From FCB group bacterium (GTDB lineage Bacteria > Zixibacteria > MSB-5A5 > GN15 > JAAZOE01), in contig JAAEQF010000587.1 of assembly GCA_024231695.1 (NCBI GenBank), forward strand, positions 28,744 through 92,743: 64,000 nt of DNA, given 5' to 3'. Both the position numbers and the translations under genes were made by a program. Under the pieces are notes generated by a model. That model was not told the DNA's origin and did no database searches. It worked only from the letters and a program-made list of their open reading frames with translations. Shown here piece by piece: positions 19,299 through 27,738 of this stretch; positions within the stretch are counted from its first letter, which is position 1, and every line of letters begins with the position of its first letter.

Positions 19299-20177
19299 AT
19301 GACAGACATTGTAAAATTCAATTTCTATGGTGATGAGCTTGAATGTGTGAAGGACGACGAGGATCTTTGGGTCTCTGTCCGGCGGATGTGTGAACCACTT
19401 GGAATTGATCACGACAATCAACGCGTCAAGCTGAAAAAAAAATCTTGGGCACGCACGGTGCTAATCACCGCGCACGATGCAAACAACCGAAAACAATCAC
19501 AATTTTTTATTCATGTTGATAGTGTGCCAATGTGGTTGGCGACTATTGACGAAAAACGCGTATCAGAACATGTTCAGCTTAAACTAATCAAGTTTCAACT
19601 CGAGGCTGCCAAAGCCTTGCGGGATCATTTCTTCGATCACAAGATTTCAATTCCAGACAACCTCGAGGATGCTTTATTGCTGGCAGCGTCTCTTGAGGGC
19701 GAACGAAAGAAACTGAAGGCCCGCGTCGAAGCCGACCGGCCAAAGGTAGAGTTCGCCAAACGGATCGAGACATCGGAACAAACCTATTCATTGTCGGCGG
19801 CGTCCAAGGTGCTCAACAACGAAGGTATTGGATTCGGCCGTCAGCAGCTCTGCAACTTTCTTCGGTACATGGGGCACCTGTTCCGCAACTCAAGGAAAGA
19901 ACTTGAGCCGATGCAGGATTGTATTGACCGAGGATATTTCGAATATAAATTTGGCGAACGTTACGAATTCAAGAATAACGTTAAAACAGGTCGCAAGCTA
20001 CGATATGGGGCGACAACGGTGACCGGCAAGGGGTTAGTGTGGATAAAAAGCCTCATGGAACGTTACCCGGACTTGGTTGATTCTGTGTTGAATCAGAGCG
20101 CTATCATCCACAAATCAGCGCATAAAAATCGTGAATGCCGAAGGGCTAGTATCCATTCTGTGAGAAAAAAACGTTGA
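19299..20177 (+). CDS. Phage antirepressor protein (P22-AR-N-like N-terminus, KilA-C/ANT-like C-terminus)
   Basis: RBS aaggagg; WVSVRRMCEPLGIDHDNQRVKLKKKSWA; C-terminal 'SAASKVLNNEGIGFGRQQLCNFLRYMGHLF...GATTVTGKGLVWI'. Confidence 0.8.
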   Translation: MTDIVKFNFYGDELECVKDDEDLWVSVRRMCEPLGIDHDNQRVKLKKKSWARTVLITAHDANNRKQSQFFIHVDSVPMWLATIDEKRVSEHVQLKLIKFQLEAAKALRDHFFDHKISIPDNLEDALLLAASLEGERKKLKARVEADRPKVEFAKRIETSEQTYSLSAASKVLNNEGIGFGRQQLCNFLRYMGHLFRNSRKELEPMQDCIDRGYFEYKFGERYEFKNNVKTGRKLRYGATTVTGKGLVWIKSLMERYPDLVDSVLNQSAIIHKSAHKNRECRRASIHSVRKKR

Positions 20178-20252
20178 CAGCGTTGCATTGCGTAATACAT
20201 AATGCCGCAACGAAATAACAACGCGACAGCGTCGCATAGCAAAGGTTTTGGC

Positions 20253-20657
20253 ATGAATGAATACATTTTTATTCCTACTTCGATTTTGGACTCTTCTGTA
20301 TGGCAAGAACCACCTCATATCCGGTTAACGTGGATTACAATGATGTTGATGGAAAACAAAAAAGGCGTTGTTGAGGCGTCAATACCAGGCCTTGCCAGGC
20401 GCGTAGGGGTTACCGTGGCAGAATGTATTGAGTCATTAGATTTTTTAAAAAATCCTGACGAATACAATATTTCTAAGAACTTCGAAGGACGGCGAATAAA
20501 AGAAACGTCTGAGGGGTGGATTATTTTAGAACACGATAAACATTCTGCGAAGTTGCAAAAGCAACGAACCCAGAGTGCAGAAAGGGGCCGGCGTTTTCGT
20601 GAACGAAAAAAGGAACGTGAAAAAGAGCGAATGCAAAGTGGAAAGTGTGAAAAATGA
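20253..20657 (+). CDS. Putative winged-helix replication-associated protein
   Basis: FIPTSILDSSVWQEPPHIRLTWITMMLM... resembles phage replisome-organizer N-termini. Confidence 0.5.
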   Translation: MNEYIFIPTSILDSSVWQEPPHIRLTWITMMLMENKKGVVEASIPGLARRVGVTVAECIESLDFLKNPDEYNISKNFEGRRIKETSEGWIILEHDKHSAKLQKQRTQSAERGRRFRERKKEREKERMQSGKCEK

Positions 20658-21703
20658 GACCACCTTACACATGCGTATATCGCGAGATTTGGGATGATGA
20701 ATCATTTTGGGTGATGTCAGAGATTGGAAGGCTGGTTTATTTTTACGTTTTAACAGCACCTATGGGGAATGGATTAGGATGTTTTAAGGCCGGTATGGCC
20801 GCGATGATAGAGGAATCTAGAATTCCAGAAAAACGATTTGTGGAAGGGTTCAACGAAGGGTTGACGAAAGGGTTATTCAAATACGATAATCGGCACAGAG
20901 TAATTCTCATCCCTAAATATTTTGAACGAAATCCACCAATCAATCCGAATGGGATCGTAGCGATGAGTAAAGAGTATGTTAAAATTCCTGATTGTGGGCT
21001 TAAACATGAATGTTACCATATAGTTAGGGTATTTGTTGAGTCAAAAAGTGAAGGTTTCTCAATGCAATTTGAAAGCCGATTTGATGTACCTTCAGCGAAC
21101 CCTTCGGTAAATGATTCGGCGAATGATTCAGCAAATGATTCGGGCAATGATTCGGGTAATCATTCAGCGAATGATTCGGCAAATGATTCAGGTAATCATT
21201 CGGGTAATGATTCGGCGAATCACCTGGTAACGTATTCCCCTTCCCCTTCCCCTTCCCTGTCCCCTTCCCTGTCCCCTTCCCTGTCCGATCCCCTGTCCGA
21301 TCCCAATAAAAATATTAAAAAGAAAATTGCCGATTGTGACGCCGATTTTAATTTTTTCTGGGCAATTTACCCCAAAAAAGTAGGCAAGAAAGCAGCGATC
21401 AACGCGTGGAAAAAATCAAAAAAAGAAAAAAAGAAAAAAGATCGATTGCCAGACGCCAACACCGTTGTCGATACAATAAGAAACCAAATAGAAGCAAAAA
21501 AAGCTATCCGAGCAGCAGGGCAATTTGATGCAGAATGGCCCAATCCTGCCACATGGTTAAACGAAGGACGGTGGATGGATGAAATTAGCCCACCAGCAAC
21601 GCAAATAGGTAGGGCTAGACAAAGCGTGGCTTTGAATCAAATAGAACAAGGAAAACAGGCTTTACAAGAAGCAAGAAGAAAGAGATTAAAACGTGACGAA
21701 TGA
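20654..21703 (+). CDS. Phage replication O/DnaD-like protein
   Basis: N-terminal WHD-like region, C-terminal 'FFWAIYPKKVGKKAAINAWKK...WPNPATWLNEGRWMDE' typical of phage replication proteins; low-complexity linker. Confidence 0.65.
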   Translation: MRPPYTCVYREIWDDESFWVMSEIGRLVYFYVLTAPMGNGLGCFKAGMAAMIEESRIPEKRFVEGFNEGLTKGLFKYDNRHRVILIPKYFERNPPINPNGIVAMSKEYVKIPDCGLKHECYHIVRVFVESKSEGFSMQFESRFDVPSANPSVNDSANDSANDSGNDSGNHSANDSANDSGNHSGNDSANHLVTYSPSPSPSLSPSLSPSLSDPLSDPNKNIKKKIADCDADFNFFWAIYPKKVGKKAAINAWKKSKKEKKKKDRLPDANTVVDTIRNQIEAKKAIRAAGQFDAEWPNPATWLNEGRWMDEISPPATQIGRARQSVALNQIEQGKQALQEARRKRLKRDE

Positions 21704-22511
21704 AATCAAAACAAGTGCCGATACGATTGATGCCGTCATGGCAACATTCTGCACCGAATATTCACCCCATTTCGCAATCACAATTGAAAGATCCAACTTG
21801 TGGCAACGGATGCTATCAAAATTTGCACCTAAAGTTATACAATCCGCTGCACACATATTGATGAGTTTGCCCAACGAATTCCCACCACGGATAGGAATGA
21901 TGCATGATAAATGCGCAAGTATTTCAGAAGGAGAACTGTTTGAGCCTACTAGCAGCGATGCATGGGGGAACATTTTGAAAGCCGTCGCTTCGAACTCTCG
22001 AGGAGATGACATCAACTTAACCGACATGGAGCGAGCCGCTTACAAAAAAACAGGTGACGGAACCCTTGCCGGAATTGGGAAATCCCAAAACATCGACGCA
22101 ACACGTGCAAATTTTGAAAGGGCGTTCAACGCATTGGTTAAAAAGCAGCGGTTAGAGCGTGCCATTTCACCTGATATACTGGCATTTGCGAATAGTTGCT
22201 CTAAATCGCAAAAGTCGAGACTCACGTCCGGGAACAATGCGATGGAAAGTCAACCCGAACCACATAGGGATAGGTTTAAGAAGGAAGATATTTTAAAAGA
22301 AATCGCAAAGTTTAAAGAAACCGCCCAATTCAAACAAGCCGCTGAGGTTCCTCCATTTGCCACTCAAGAGCCCTCAATCAAGAATGCGACCAATGACGGC
22401 AATAAGTTAACCGAAGAGCAAATAACGGCATTTTTCGGAGGCGATGGGCTATCTAAGATAGAGGACATGTTGGGTAAGTCCCTTAACAAAATGAGAAAGG
22501 ATAATTTATGA
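21693..22511 (+). CDS. Putative helicase-loader-like replication protein
   Basis: Immediately after O-like gene; alpha-helical, W/P pattern 'LPNEFPPRIG'; position-based. Confidence 0.35.
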   Translation: MTNEIKTSADTIDAVMATFCTEYSPHFAITIERSNLWQRMLSKFAPKVIQSAAHILMSLPNEFPPRIGMMHDKCASISEGELFEPTSSDAWGNILKAVASNSRGDDINLTDMERAAYKKTGDGTLAGIGKSQNIDATRANFERAFNALVKKQRLERAISPDILAFANSCSKSQKSRLTSGNNAMESQPEPHRDRFKKEDILKEIAKFKETAQFKQAAEVPPFATQEPSIKNATNDGNKLTEEQITAFFGGDGLSKIEDMLGKSLNKMRKDNL

Positions 22512-23518
22512 AATTTAACGAATTTTACGATGCATCAAAAAAATTTATCGACCCTAGAATACGGGTCAAATACAAAGAAGAAAGCAAATTTTGGAAGTTG
22601 TTTCCCTTAAAAATGCGGTCATATTGGACCACGTTGGGAAAAACCATCTGGGCACCAAATAGGGAACGCGTTTTGAGTCCAAACCGGGTTGCGTCTGCGG
22701 TTGCCGTGTATCTACACGAATGCCGGCACGTGGCCGACTCGTTGGACCGTCCAATTATGTATTATATTGATTACTGCTTCCCGCAAATTCTGGCGCCGTT
22801 TTTGGCAATCGCTGCGGTTGTACTACACCTCGTTTTCGATATCCCTTGGCACCTCGGTTGGAGCCTTGGGGCGTCATGCATTGCATTATTTCCGTGGCCA
22901 TCTTCTACCAGGTTAAATATTGAGGATCATGCTTATGCAATAAGCACATGGATTAGGTTTAGAAGATACAAGAATTTTGATGATCCAAAGCTCATTGCTG
23001 AGGCGACGGAATCACTATCAAAGGTCATAAATTCCTGGGTTTATTACAAGATGACGTGGAGGAATAAGACTGCGGATATTGAAGCGAAAGAAATCATAAT
23101 TAAAGCGGTAGGTTGGTGCAGAGAAGAAAGACATGGATTGTTTTATCCAGATCCATTTGAAAATGCCGATTTAAACGGCACTTTAGTAAAATTATTGGAT
23201 GAACCATTTTCTACAACATGGTATCCGCGCTCAATTCGCGACTTACATGGATTGTTTTATCCAGATCCATTTGAAAATGCCGATTTAAACGGCACCTTAG
23301 TAAAATTATTGGATGAACCATTTTCTACAACATGGTATCCGCGCTCAATTCGCGACTTAGATCCGGCGATACCTGCCGATGTTGCCCGGGTAGTAGGCGG
23401 CTACATGTTGGCAATAGACGAACAGGATGAAAAACCAACGATTGAGGCCAAAGGGTTTGGGGTATCCGTCAACACGGCCAGACGTGGGATCAACTTCAAG
23501 AAAGGTAGTAAAAAATGA
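22508..23518 (+). CDS. Membrane-associated zincin-like protein (HExxH)
   Basis: VAVYLHECRHVADSLDRP, hydrophobic segments ILAPFLAIAAVVLHLVF / LGWSLGASCIALF, IEDHAYAIS. Confidence 0.6.
   Translation: MKFNEFYDASKKFIDPRIRVKYKEESKFWKLFPLKMRSYWTTLGKTIWAPNRERVLSPNRVASAVAVYLHECRHVADSLDRPIMYYIDYCFPQILAPFLAIAAVVLHLVFDIPWHLGWSLGASCIALFPWPSSTRLNIEDHAYAISTWIRFRRYKNFDDPKLIAEATESLSKVINSWVYYKMTWRNKTADIEAKEIIIKAVGWCREERHGLFYPDPFENADLNGTLVKLLDEPFSTTWYPRSIRDLHGLFYPDPFENADLNGTLVKLLDEPFSTTWYPRSIRDLDPAIPADVARVVGGYMLAIDEQDEKPTIEAKGFGVSVNTARRGINFKKGSKK
23131..23358 (+). repeat. Recent 114 bp tandem duplication (2 copies)
   Basis: 23131-23244 and 23245-23358 differ at one base (cactttag/caccttag). Confidence 0.95.
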
Positions 23519-24189
23519 AACGGAAATTGAAGAAATTAGAATTGATAAGCTATTATATCGTGGACGGTGAAAAGGTTACTGACAGACCGGACAGCGAGGA
23601 TGAAATTTATCATTACGTCGGTCCTGCGTCTCCGACACAGAATAAAATTATCGGTCCACCGCCAGACGTGACTGGCGACCTGACCGGAGTGCGAGGCAAT
23701 CTGAGAGGTGTATACGGCGATTTAACGGGATTGTCCGGCGACCTGACCGATATAATGGGCAACCTAACTAATGTGACGGGAGACCTAACCGGTGTATCCG
23801 GCGACCTGACCGACGTGTCTGGCGATCTGACCGACGTGTCTGGCGACCTAGGCGGCGTGAGAGGAAAAATTGACGGCTTACGAGGTCACTTAATAGCAAT
23901 GTCTGGAGACATAACTGATGTGTGGGGTTCCGTAAACGGAGTTTCAGGAAATATGTCAGGATTGTCCGGCGACCTGAATCTAGTTCACGGAGACATGACT
24001 AACGTCCGTGGCGACCTAACCGGTGTATCCGGTGACCTAACCGACGTGTCTGGCGATCTAACCAATGTGCGTGGCGACATGGCCAGAATGCGTGGCAACT
24101 TGACCGGTGTGTTCGGCGATATTAACGAGTGCGATATTACCAATGAAGAACGTAGAAAAAGCATAAATATCGAGGACTTGTTGAAGTGA
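23515..24189 (+). CDS. Heptad-repeat (GDLTxVS) protein, predicted beta-solenoid
   Basis: More than 20 tandem 7-aa repeats GDLTGVS/GDLTDVS/GDLTNVR. Confidence 0.7.
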   Translation: MKRKLKKLELISYYIVDGEKVTDRPDSEDEIYHYVGPASPTQNKIIGPPPDVTGDLTGVRGNLRGVYGDLTGLSGDLTDIMGNLTNVTGDLTGVSGDLTDVSGDLTDVSGDLGGVRGKIDGLRGHLIAMSGDITDVWGSVNGVSGNMSGLSGDLNLVHGDMTNVRGDLTGVSGDLTDVSGDLTNVRGDMARMRGNLTGVFGDINECDITNEERRKSINIEDLLK

Positions 24190-24267
24190 GCGATTTCTCA
24201 CTGACAATCCTTAGTATAAAAAGCTGAACATATATCGGCAATTATAGAAAAAAAGAAAATAAAAAAC

Positions 24268-24296
24268 TTGCGCGGAGTTTTAACACGTGTTAGTTT
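24268..24296 (+). promoter_or_regulatory. Promoter with 12 bp palindromic operator
   Basis: TTGCGC, 17 bp, TAGTTT; palindrome TAACACGTGTTA at 24281-24292. Confidence 0.5.
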
Positions 24297-24322
24297 TTCA
24301 ACAGCGAAAGGGGAACGGTACA

Positions 24323-24616
24323 ATGGAAAATATAAAAGAATTAATAGAGTGTGCCCGTTTTAGTGCTGCAATAATATCTAGCGACCGTGCTACCAACAAG
24401 ACATTGGCAAAAGTTCTAAAAGTAAGTCATCTCAAGGTTGAGAGATGGTACAAAGAACATGATAAACCAAATGACGAATGTAAAGAGAAAATTAGATTAT
24501 TGGCTAGTCATTGGAGAAAATTTTCTTCTATGACGGCTAATTTGATTAAAAAACTAGAGTTCGAGAGTCTCGATCAAGTACGCGATATCGAAAGGGCCGC
24601 TAAAAATGGCAACTAA
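24323..24616 (+). CDS. Small HTH-like regulator
   Basis: ATG 24323 after aaggggaacgg; 'NKTLAKVLKVSHLKVERWYKEHDKP' HTH-like. Confidence 0.55.
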   Translation: MENIKELIECARFSAAIISSDRATNKTLAKVLKVSHLKVERWYKEHDKPNDECKEKIRLLASHWRKFSSMTANLIKKLEFESLDQVRDIERAAKNGN

Positions 24617-25754
24617 AATTGAATGGGCTGATTCGAGTTGGAATCCAATTTCCGGCTGTTCGCCTATGTCTGCCGGCTGCGCGAATTGCTATGCAAGTTC
24701 GATGTCAAAACGCCTAAAAGGTCGGTTTGGATACCCTCAAAATGATCCGTTCAAGGTGACTTTTCACAAAGATAAAATTAACGAGCCGGACAAGTGGAAA
24801 AAACCTCGGAGGGTATTTACCTGTTCGATGGGTGATCTATTTCACGATGACGTAACTGACGGTCAGATTATGTGGGTGTTCTGGAAAATGGCCCGCGCCA
24901 AACAACACACATTCATTGTATTGACTAAAAGACCAAAGCGAATGAGACGATGGTTTTCTAAATGGTTGCAGAAACATTTAAAAGGAATTGACTACACAAA
25001 ATATAGTTTTGTCCGTGATCCAGATGGAATTCGAAAAACGCACAAAGTTGGTCGCGCCCTCCTTCTAGCTGAGATGTTGGAATTATGGGGAGAAAAACCA
25101 ATATGGCATGTCTTACCTACCTACGACAGTTTATATGGTATTGTTCATTGGCCGGACGTTTTCCCGAACGTCCATATCGGTGTGAGCGTCGAGGATCAAA
25201 AGACAGCGGATGAACGGATTCCTCATTTGCTTCGTTGCCAGGCGGCGGTTCGTTTTGTGAGCGTCGAACCTCTTTTAGGACCGATAAATTTATCACCATT
25301 TTTGCCACACAAATTTAATTGCGAACCACATTGTACATGGTGCGAGGACTGCATTCATTCTGGGAAAGACGATGGATGGAAGGAAACGACAAAACATAAT
25401 CATTCGCCATTTTTGGATGGCGTTATTACAGGCGGAGAAACCGGTCCACGTGCTCGGCCAATGCATCCAGATTGGGTGCGATCTATCCGTGATCAGTGTG
25501 TCGATTGCGGAACTAATTTTTTCTTTAAATCTTGGGGCCAGTGGCAAAACGGAAGCGATTTCAGCCGACCGTTGAAAAGTCATATTGTGCTATCCGATGG
25601 ACGCCACGCCATTAACGCCGGCGAACTTGGATTTCGACAGTGTGACGGTCCTGAATGGAATGCACTTAATCCGACTATGATGGCGAAGGTAGGCAAGAAG
25701 CGTTCGGGGCGCACACTTGACGGCCGGACGTGGGATCAACTTCCTAAAAGATAA
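24606..25754 (+). CDS. DUF5131 / phage Gp37-Gp68 family protein
   Basis: KIEWADSSWNPISGCSPMSAGCANCYA..., 'VTGGETGPRARPMHPDWVRSIRDQCVDCG'. Confidence 0.85.
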   Translation: MATKIEWADSSWNPISGCSPMSAGCANCYASSMSKRLKGRFGYPQNDPFKVTFHKDKINEPDKWKKPRRVFTCSMGDLFHDDVTDGQIMWVFWKMARAKQHTFIVLTKRPKRMRRWFSKWLQKHLKGIDYTKYSFVRDPDGIRKTHKVGRALLLAEMLELWGEKPIWHVLPTYDSLYGIVHWPDVFPNVHIGVSVEDQKTADERIPHLLRCQAAVRFVSVEPLLGPINLSPFLPHKFNCEPHCTWCEDCIHSGKDDGWKETTKHNHSPFLDGVITGGETGPRARPMHPDWVRSIRDQCVDCGTNFFFKSWGQWQNGSDFSRPLKSHIVLSDGRHAINAGELGFRQCDGPEWNALNPTMMAKVGKKRSGRTLDGRTWDQLPKR

Positions 25755-25767
25755 ATAGAGGTAAATC

Positions 25768-26088
25768 ATGGTTTTTAAGGGACTAAATAAATCAGCTGAA
25801 AACGAATTGAAGAAAATAATCGACTCACCCGGTGGCTTGCCACTTATTAAAACTACAAAATCAGAATCTGAATTGTCACTTACAAGGAGACCAATTAATG
25901 CAACATGGTCTATATCTTTAGATTGCAATTGCCCAGAATGCAAAGAAGATATTGATTTACTTGACGGGCCAGATTTTTGGGAAATGCATGATTTTGAGAT
26001 TGGCGAACACGAGACAAAACGAACTCAAAATGTAGAAGTCATTTGTCCAAATTGCGAGCATGAATTCTCAGTAAATTTGTCATATTAA
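25768..26088 (+). CDS. Small zinc-ribbon-like protein
   Basis: CNCPEC...CPNC. Confidence 0.55.
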   Translation: MVFKGLNKSAENELKKIIDSPGGLPLIKTTKSESELSLTRRPINATWSISLDCNCPECKEDIDLLDGPDFWEMHDFEIGEHETKRTQNVEVICPNCEHEFSVNLSY

Positions 26089-26141
26089 AATGATTATTTT
26101 AACCAAAGATCTAGTTGGTAGGAGAGTTATTTGGAGGTACT

Positions 26142-26570
26142 ATGAGTGAACAAAAAAAACTGATTAATTTTGATGAATTTAAACGGTTGATGTTTGGCCC
26201 GGCTGATGAATGCAACGATTGTTTGCACATGGACGGATGTTATTGCCAGGATGAGCCTCACCCAAACTGCCCGATATGGGCAAGCTTAGAATGTGAGCCT
26301 TCCAAGGAATTATCTATACAATCCACAGCCCGAAGACATGCGCCAGGGAGAGGAAGTCATTTGGCTGATATTTTCAAAAAATGTCCATCTGTTGAGGATG
26401 TACGTTTAACAGAGATGTACAATGAAAACAGGCACCCTATTTATAAAGTTGAAATAAAACCAGCCAATAATAAAACTTTCAATGAAACCGTTAATCATAT
26501 TATTGCCGGCCTTGGTCAACATGTAATCAGAGACTGTTTTTGGGCGAAGTGGGGATCAGCTAATGAGTAA
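26142..26570 (+). CDS. Hypothetical Cys-rich protein
   Basis: ggaggtactATG; CNDCLHMDGCYC. Confidence 0.6.
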   Translation: MSEQKKLINFDEFKRLMFGPADECNDCLHMDGCYCQDEPHPNCPIWASLECEPSKELSIQSTARRHAPGRGSHLADIFKKCPSVEDVRLTEMYNENRHPIYKVEIKPANNKTFNETVNHIIAGLGQHVIRDCFWAKWGSANE

Positions 26571-26814
26571 ACAAAAAAAACTAGATAACGAAAGCAGTAA
26601 GGCCATTTTGGATGCGATGGGATACACCGTTGAACGGTGTGATAAATGCAAGTATTTCTTAGGTTGTGATGGTGATTCAGCAGACGATAAACCATCTCGT
26701 TGCACGATTCTTACCATTTTTTATATTGAAGTTGAACATGATGGTTCTGGGCATTGCAGAAATTTTGAGCCTAATGATGACAGCCAATCAACCAGAGCAA
26801 TAATGGTGATTTAG
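26563..26814 (+). CDS. Hypothetical Cys-rich protein
   Basis: 83 aa, overlaps previous gene; CDKCKYFLGC. Confidence 0.55.
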   Translation: MSKQKKLDNESSKAILDAMGYTVERCDKCKYFLGCDGDSADDKPSRCTILTIFYIEVEHDGSGHCRNFEPNDDSQSTRAIMVI

Positions 26815-26879
26815 CCGGAGGCTGGTGCCCATGCTGATAGCAAGGTGTGAAATGGGTTCGATTCCCATTCGTGGCTGCA
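26813..26879 (+). other. Degenerate tRNA-like element
   Basis: Perfect T-arm ATGGG-TTCGATT-CCCAT (26852-26868); AGCCG/TGGCT terminal pairing; no canonical D or anticodon arm. Confidence 0.4.
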
Positions 26880-26932
26880 AGCCTGGAACAACCATGAGCA
26901 TGACATGGCCAGGTAGCAGGCTCGCTTTTTTG
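26880..26932 (+). terminator. Terminator-like hairpin with T run
   Basis: AGCCTG (26880) ... CAGGCT, then cgcTTTTTT; inner CCATG-agcatga-CATGG. Confidence 0.45.
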
Positions 26933-26939
26933 CGGGGAT

Positions 26940-27200
26940 TGCGTAATTGCATGACGGGTTATGGGGTTGACCGACCTTCCCAACCTCTGACAGTCCGGAA
27001 AGACGGCGGGCGATTGTATGACGCCTAAGTTAATACTTAAAGGTGAGGTTTTATTATCCATATATGACAGCCGGGAAAGACCGGCACGGCGGAACGTTGG
27101 TAACCAATCCATCGCTGGCCGGTACCTTGGGAGACACGTGACACCGAGCAGGCGTGTTTCCGACAAAGACCTAAACGTGGTACCGGTCGCTCGCCGCCAC
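26940..27200 (+). ncRNA. Candidate structured non-coding RNA
   Basis: GGCCGGTACC (27117-27126):GGTACCGGTC (27179-27188); GGAGACACG (27130-27138):CGTGTTTCC (27153-27161); GCCGG-GAAAGA-CCGGC hairpin; no convincing ORF. Confidence 0.4.
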
Positions 27201-27203
27201 TAT

Positions 27204-27277
27204 GGGCCAATAGCTCCAACTGGTAGAGCGCCGGATTCCAGTCCCGGATGTTGGGGGTTCGAATCCCTCTTGGCCTG
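27204..27277 (+). tRNA. tRNA-Trp (anticodon CCA)
   Basis: Acceptor GGGCCAA/TTGGCCT, D-arm GCTC-CAACTGGTA-GAGC, anticodon loop TTCCAGT, T-arm GGGGG-TTCGAAT-CCCTC, discriminator G; no encoded CCA. Confidence 0.9.
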
Positions 27278-27300
27278 TCGCTCTTAAAAAGGAATCAATC

Positions 27301-27732
27301 ATGCAATATTTAGAGAAGTGGCAAATAGAACAGATAATGACCGAGGCAAAAAGGTGCAATATTGTCGATGTTCAAAGCAGTCCACTTGTACGCGGACATA
27401 TTGAAACTGTGTATCAACAGATATGCCCGATAGATGATTGGCGTAATTTTGTGGCATATATGCATCCACGTGTATGGGATTATTTTGTGTGTTCACTTAG
27501 GAACACTTGGGATCTTGATTTTTCATATTCTCAGAATAATAAAAGCATTAACTCTGTTTTGTTTGAAAAGATAAAATTGTTCACTCAACGGTGGATTCCG
27601 ACAACATGTGTATTAATAACGGAACCAGATAATTTAACAATACGGCCTTTGGGATGCGAAGATGGCAAACATAATTTTGCTAGGTTCGAGGAACCTCAAA
27701 AGGTTTGGTTGATCACTAATTTAGTGGTGTGA
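27301..27732 (+). CDS. Hypothetical protein
   Basis: 143 aa; aaaaaggaatcaatcATG. Confidence 0.6.
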   Translation: MQYLEKWQIEQIMTEAKRCNIVDVQSSPLVRGHIETVYQQICPIDDWRNFVAYMHPRVWDYFVCSLRNTWDLDFSYSQNNKSINSVLFEKIKLFTQRWIPTTCVLITEPDNLTIRPLGCEDGKHNFARFEEPQKVWLITNLVV

Positions 27733-27738
27733 GGTTAT

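Noticed and set aside
26880-27200. Group I intron, RNase P or retron interpretation
   Set aside because: No recognisable P7/P3 core, no CR motifs, and no reverse transcriptase nearby
27204-27277. Opal-suppressor or recoding tRNA
   Set aside because: Anticodon is CCA, not TCA, and long ORFs terminate normally with all three stops
26825-27287. ORFs 26825-27028 and 27018-27287
   Set aside because: Overlap tRNA-like, hairpin-rich and tRNA-Trp sequences; Arg/Gly/Pro-rich composition without domain character
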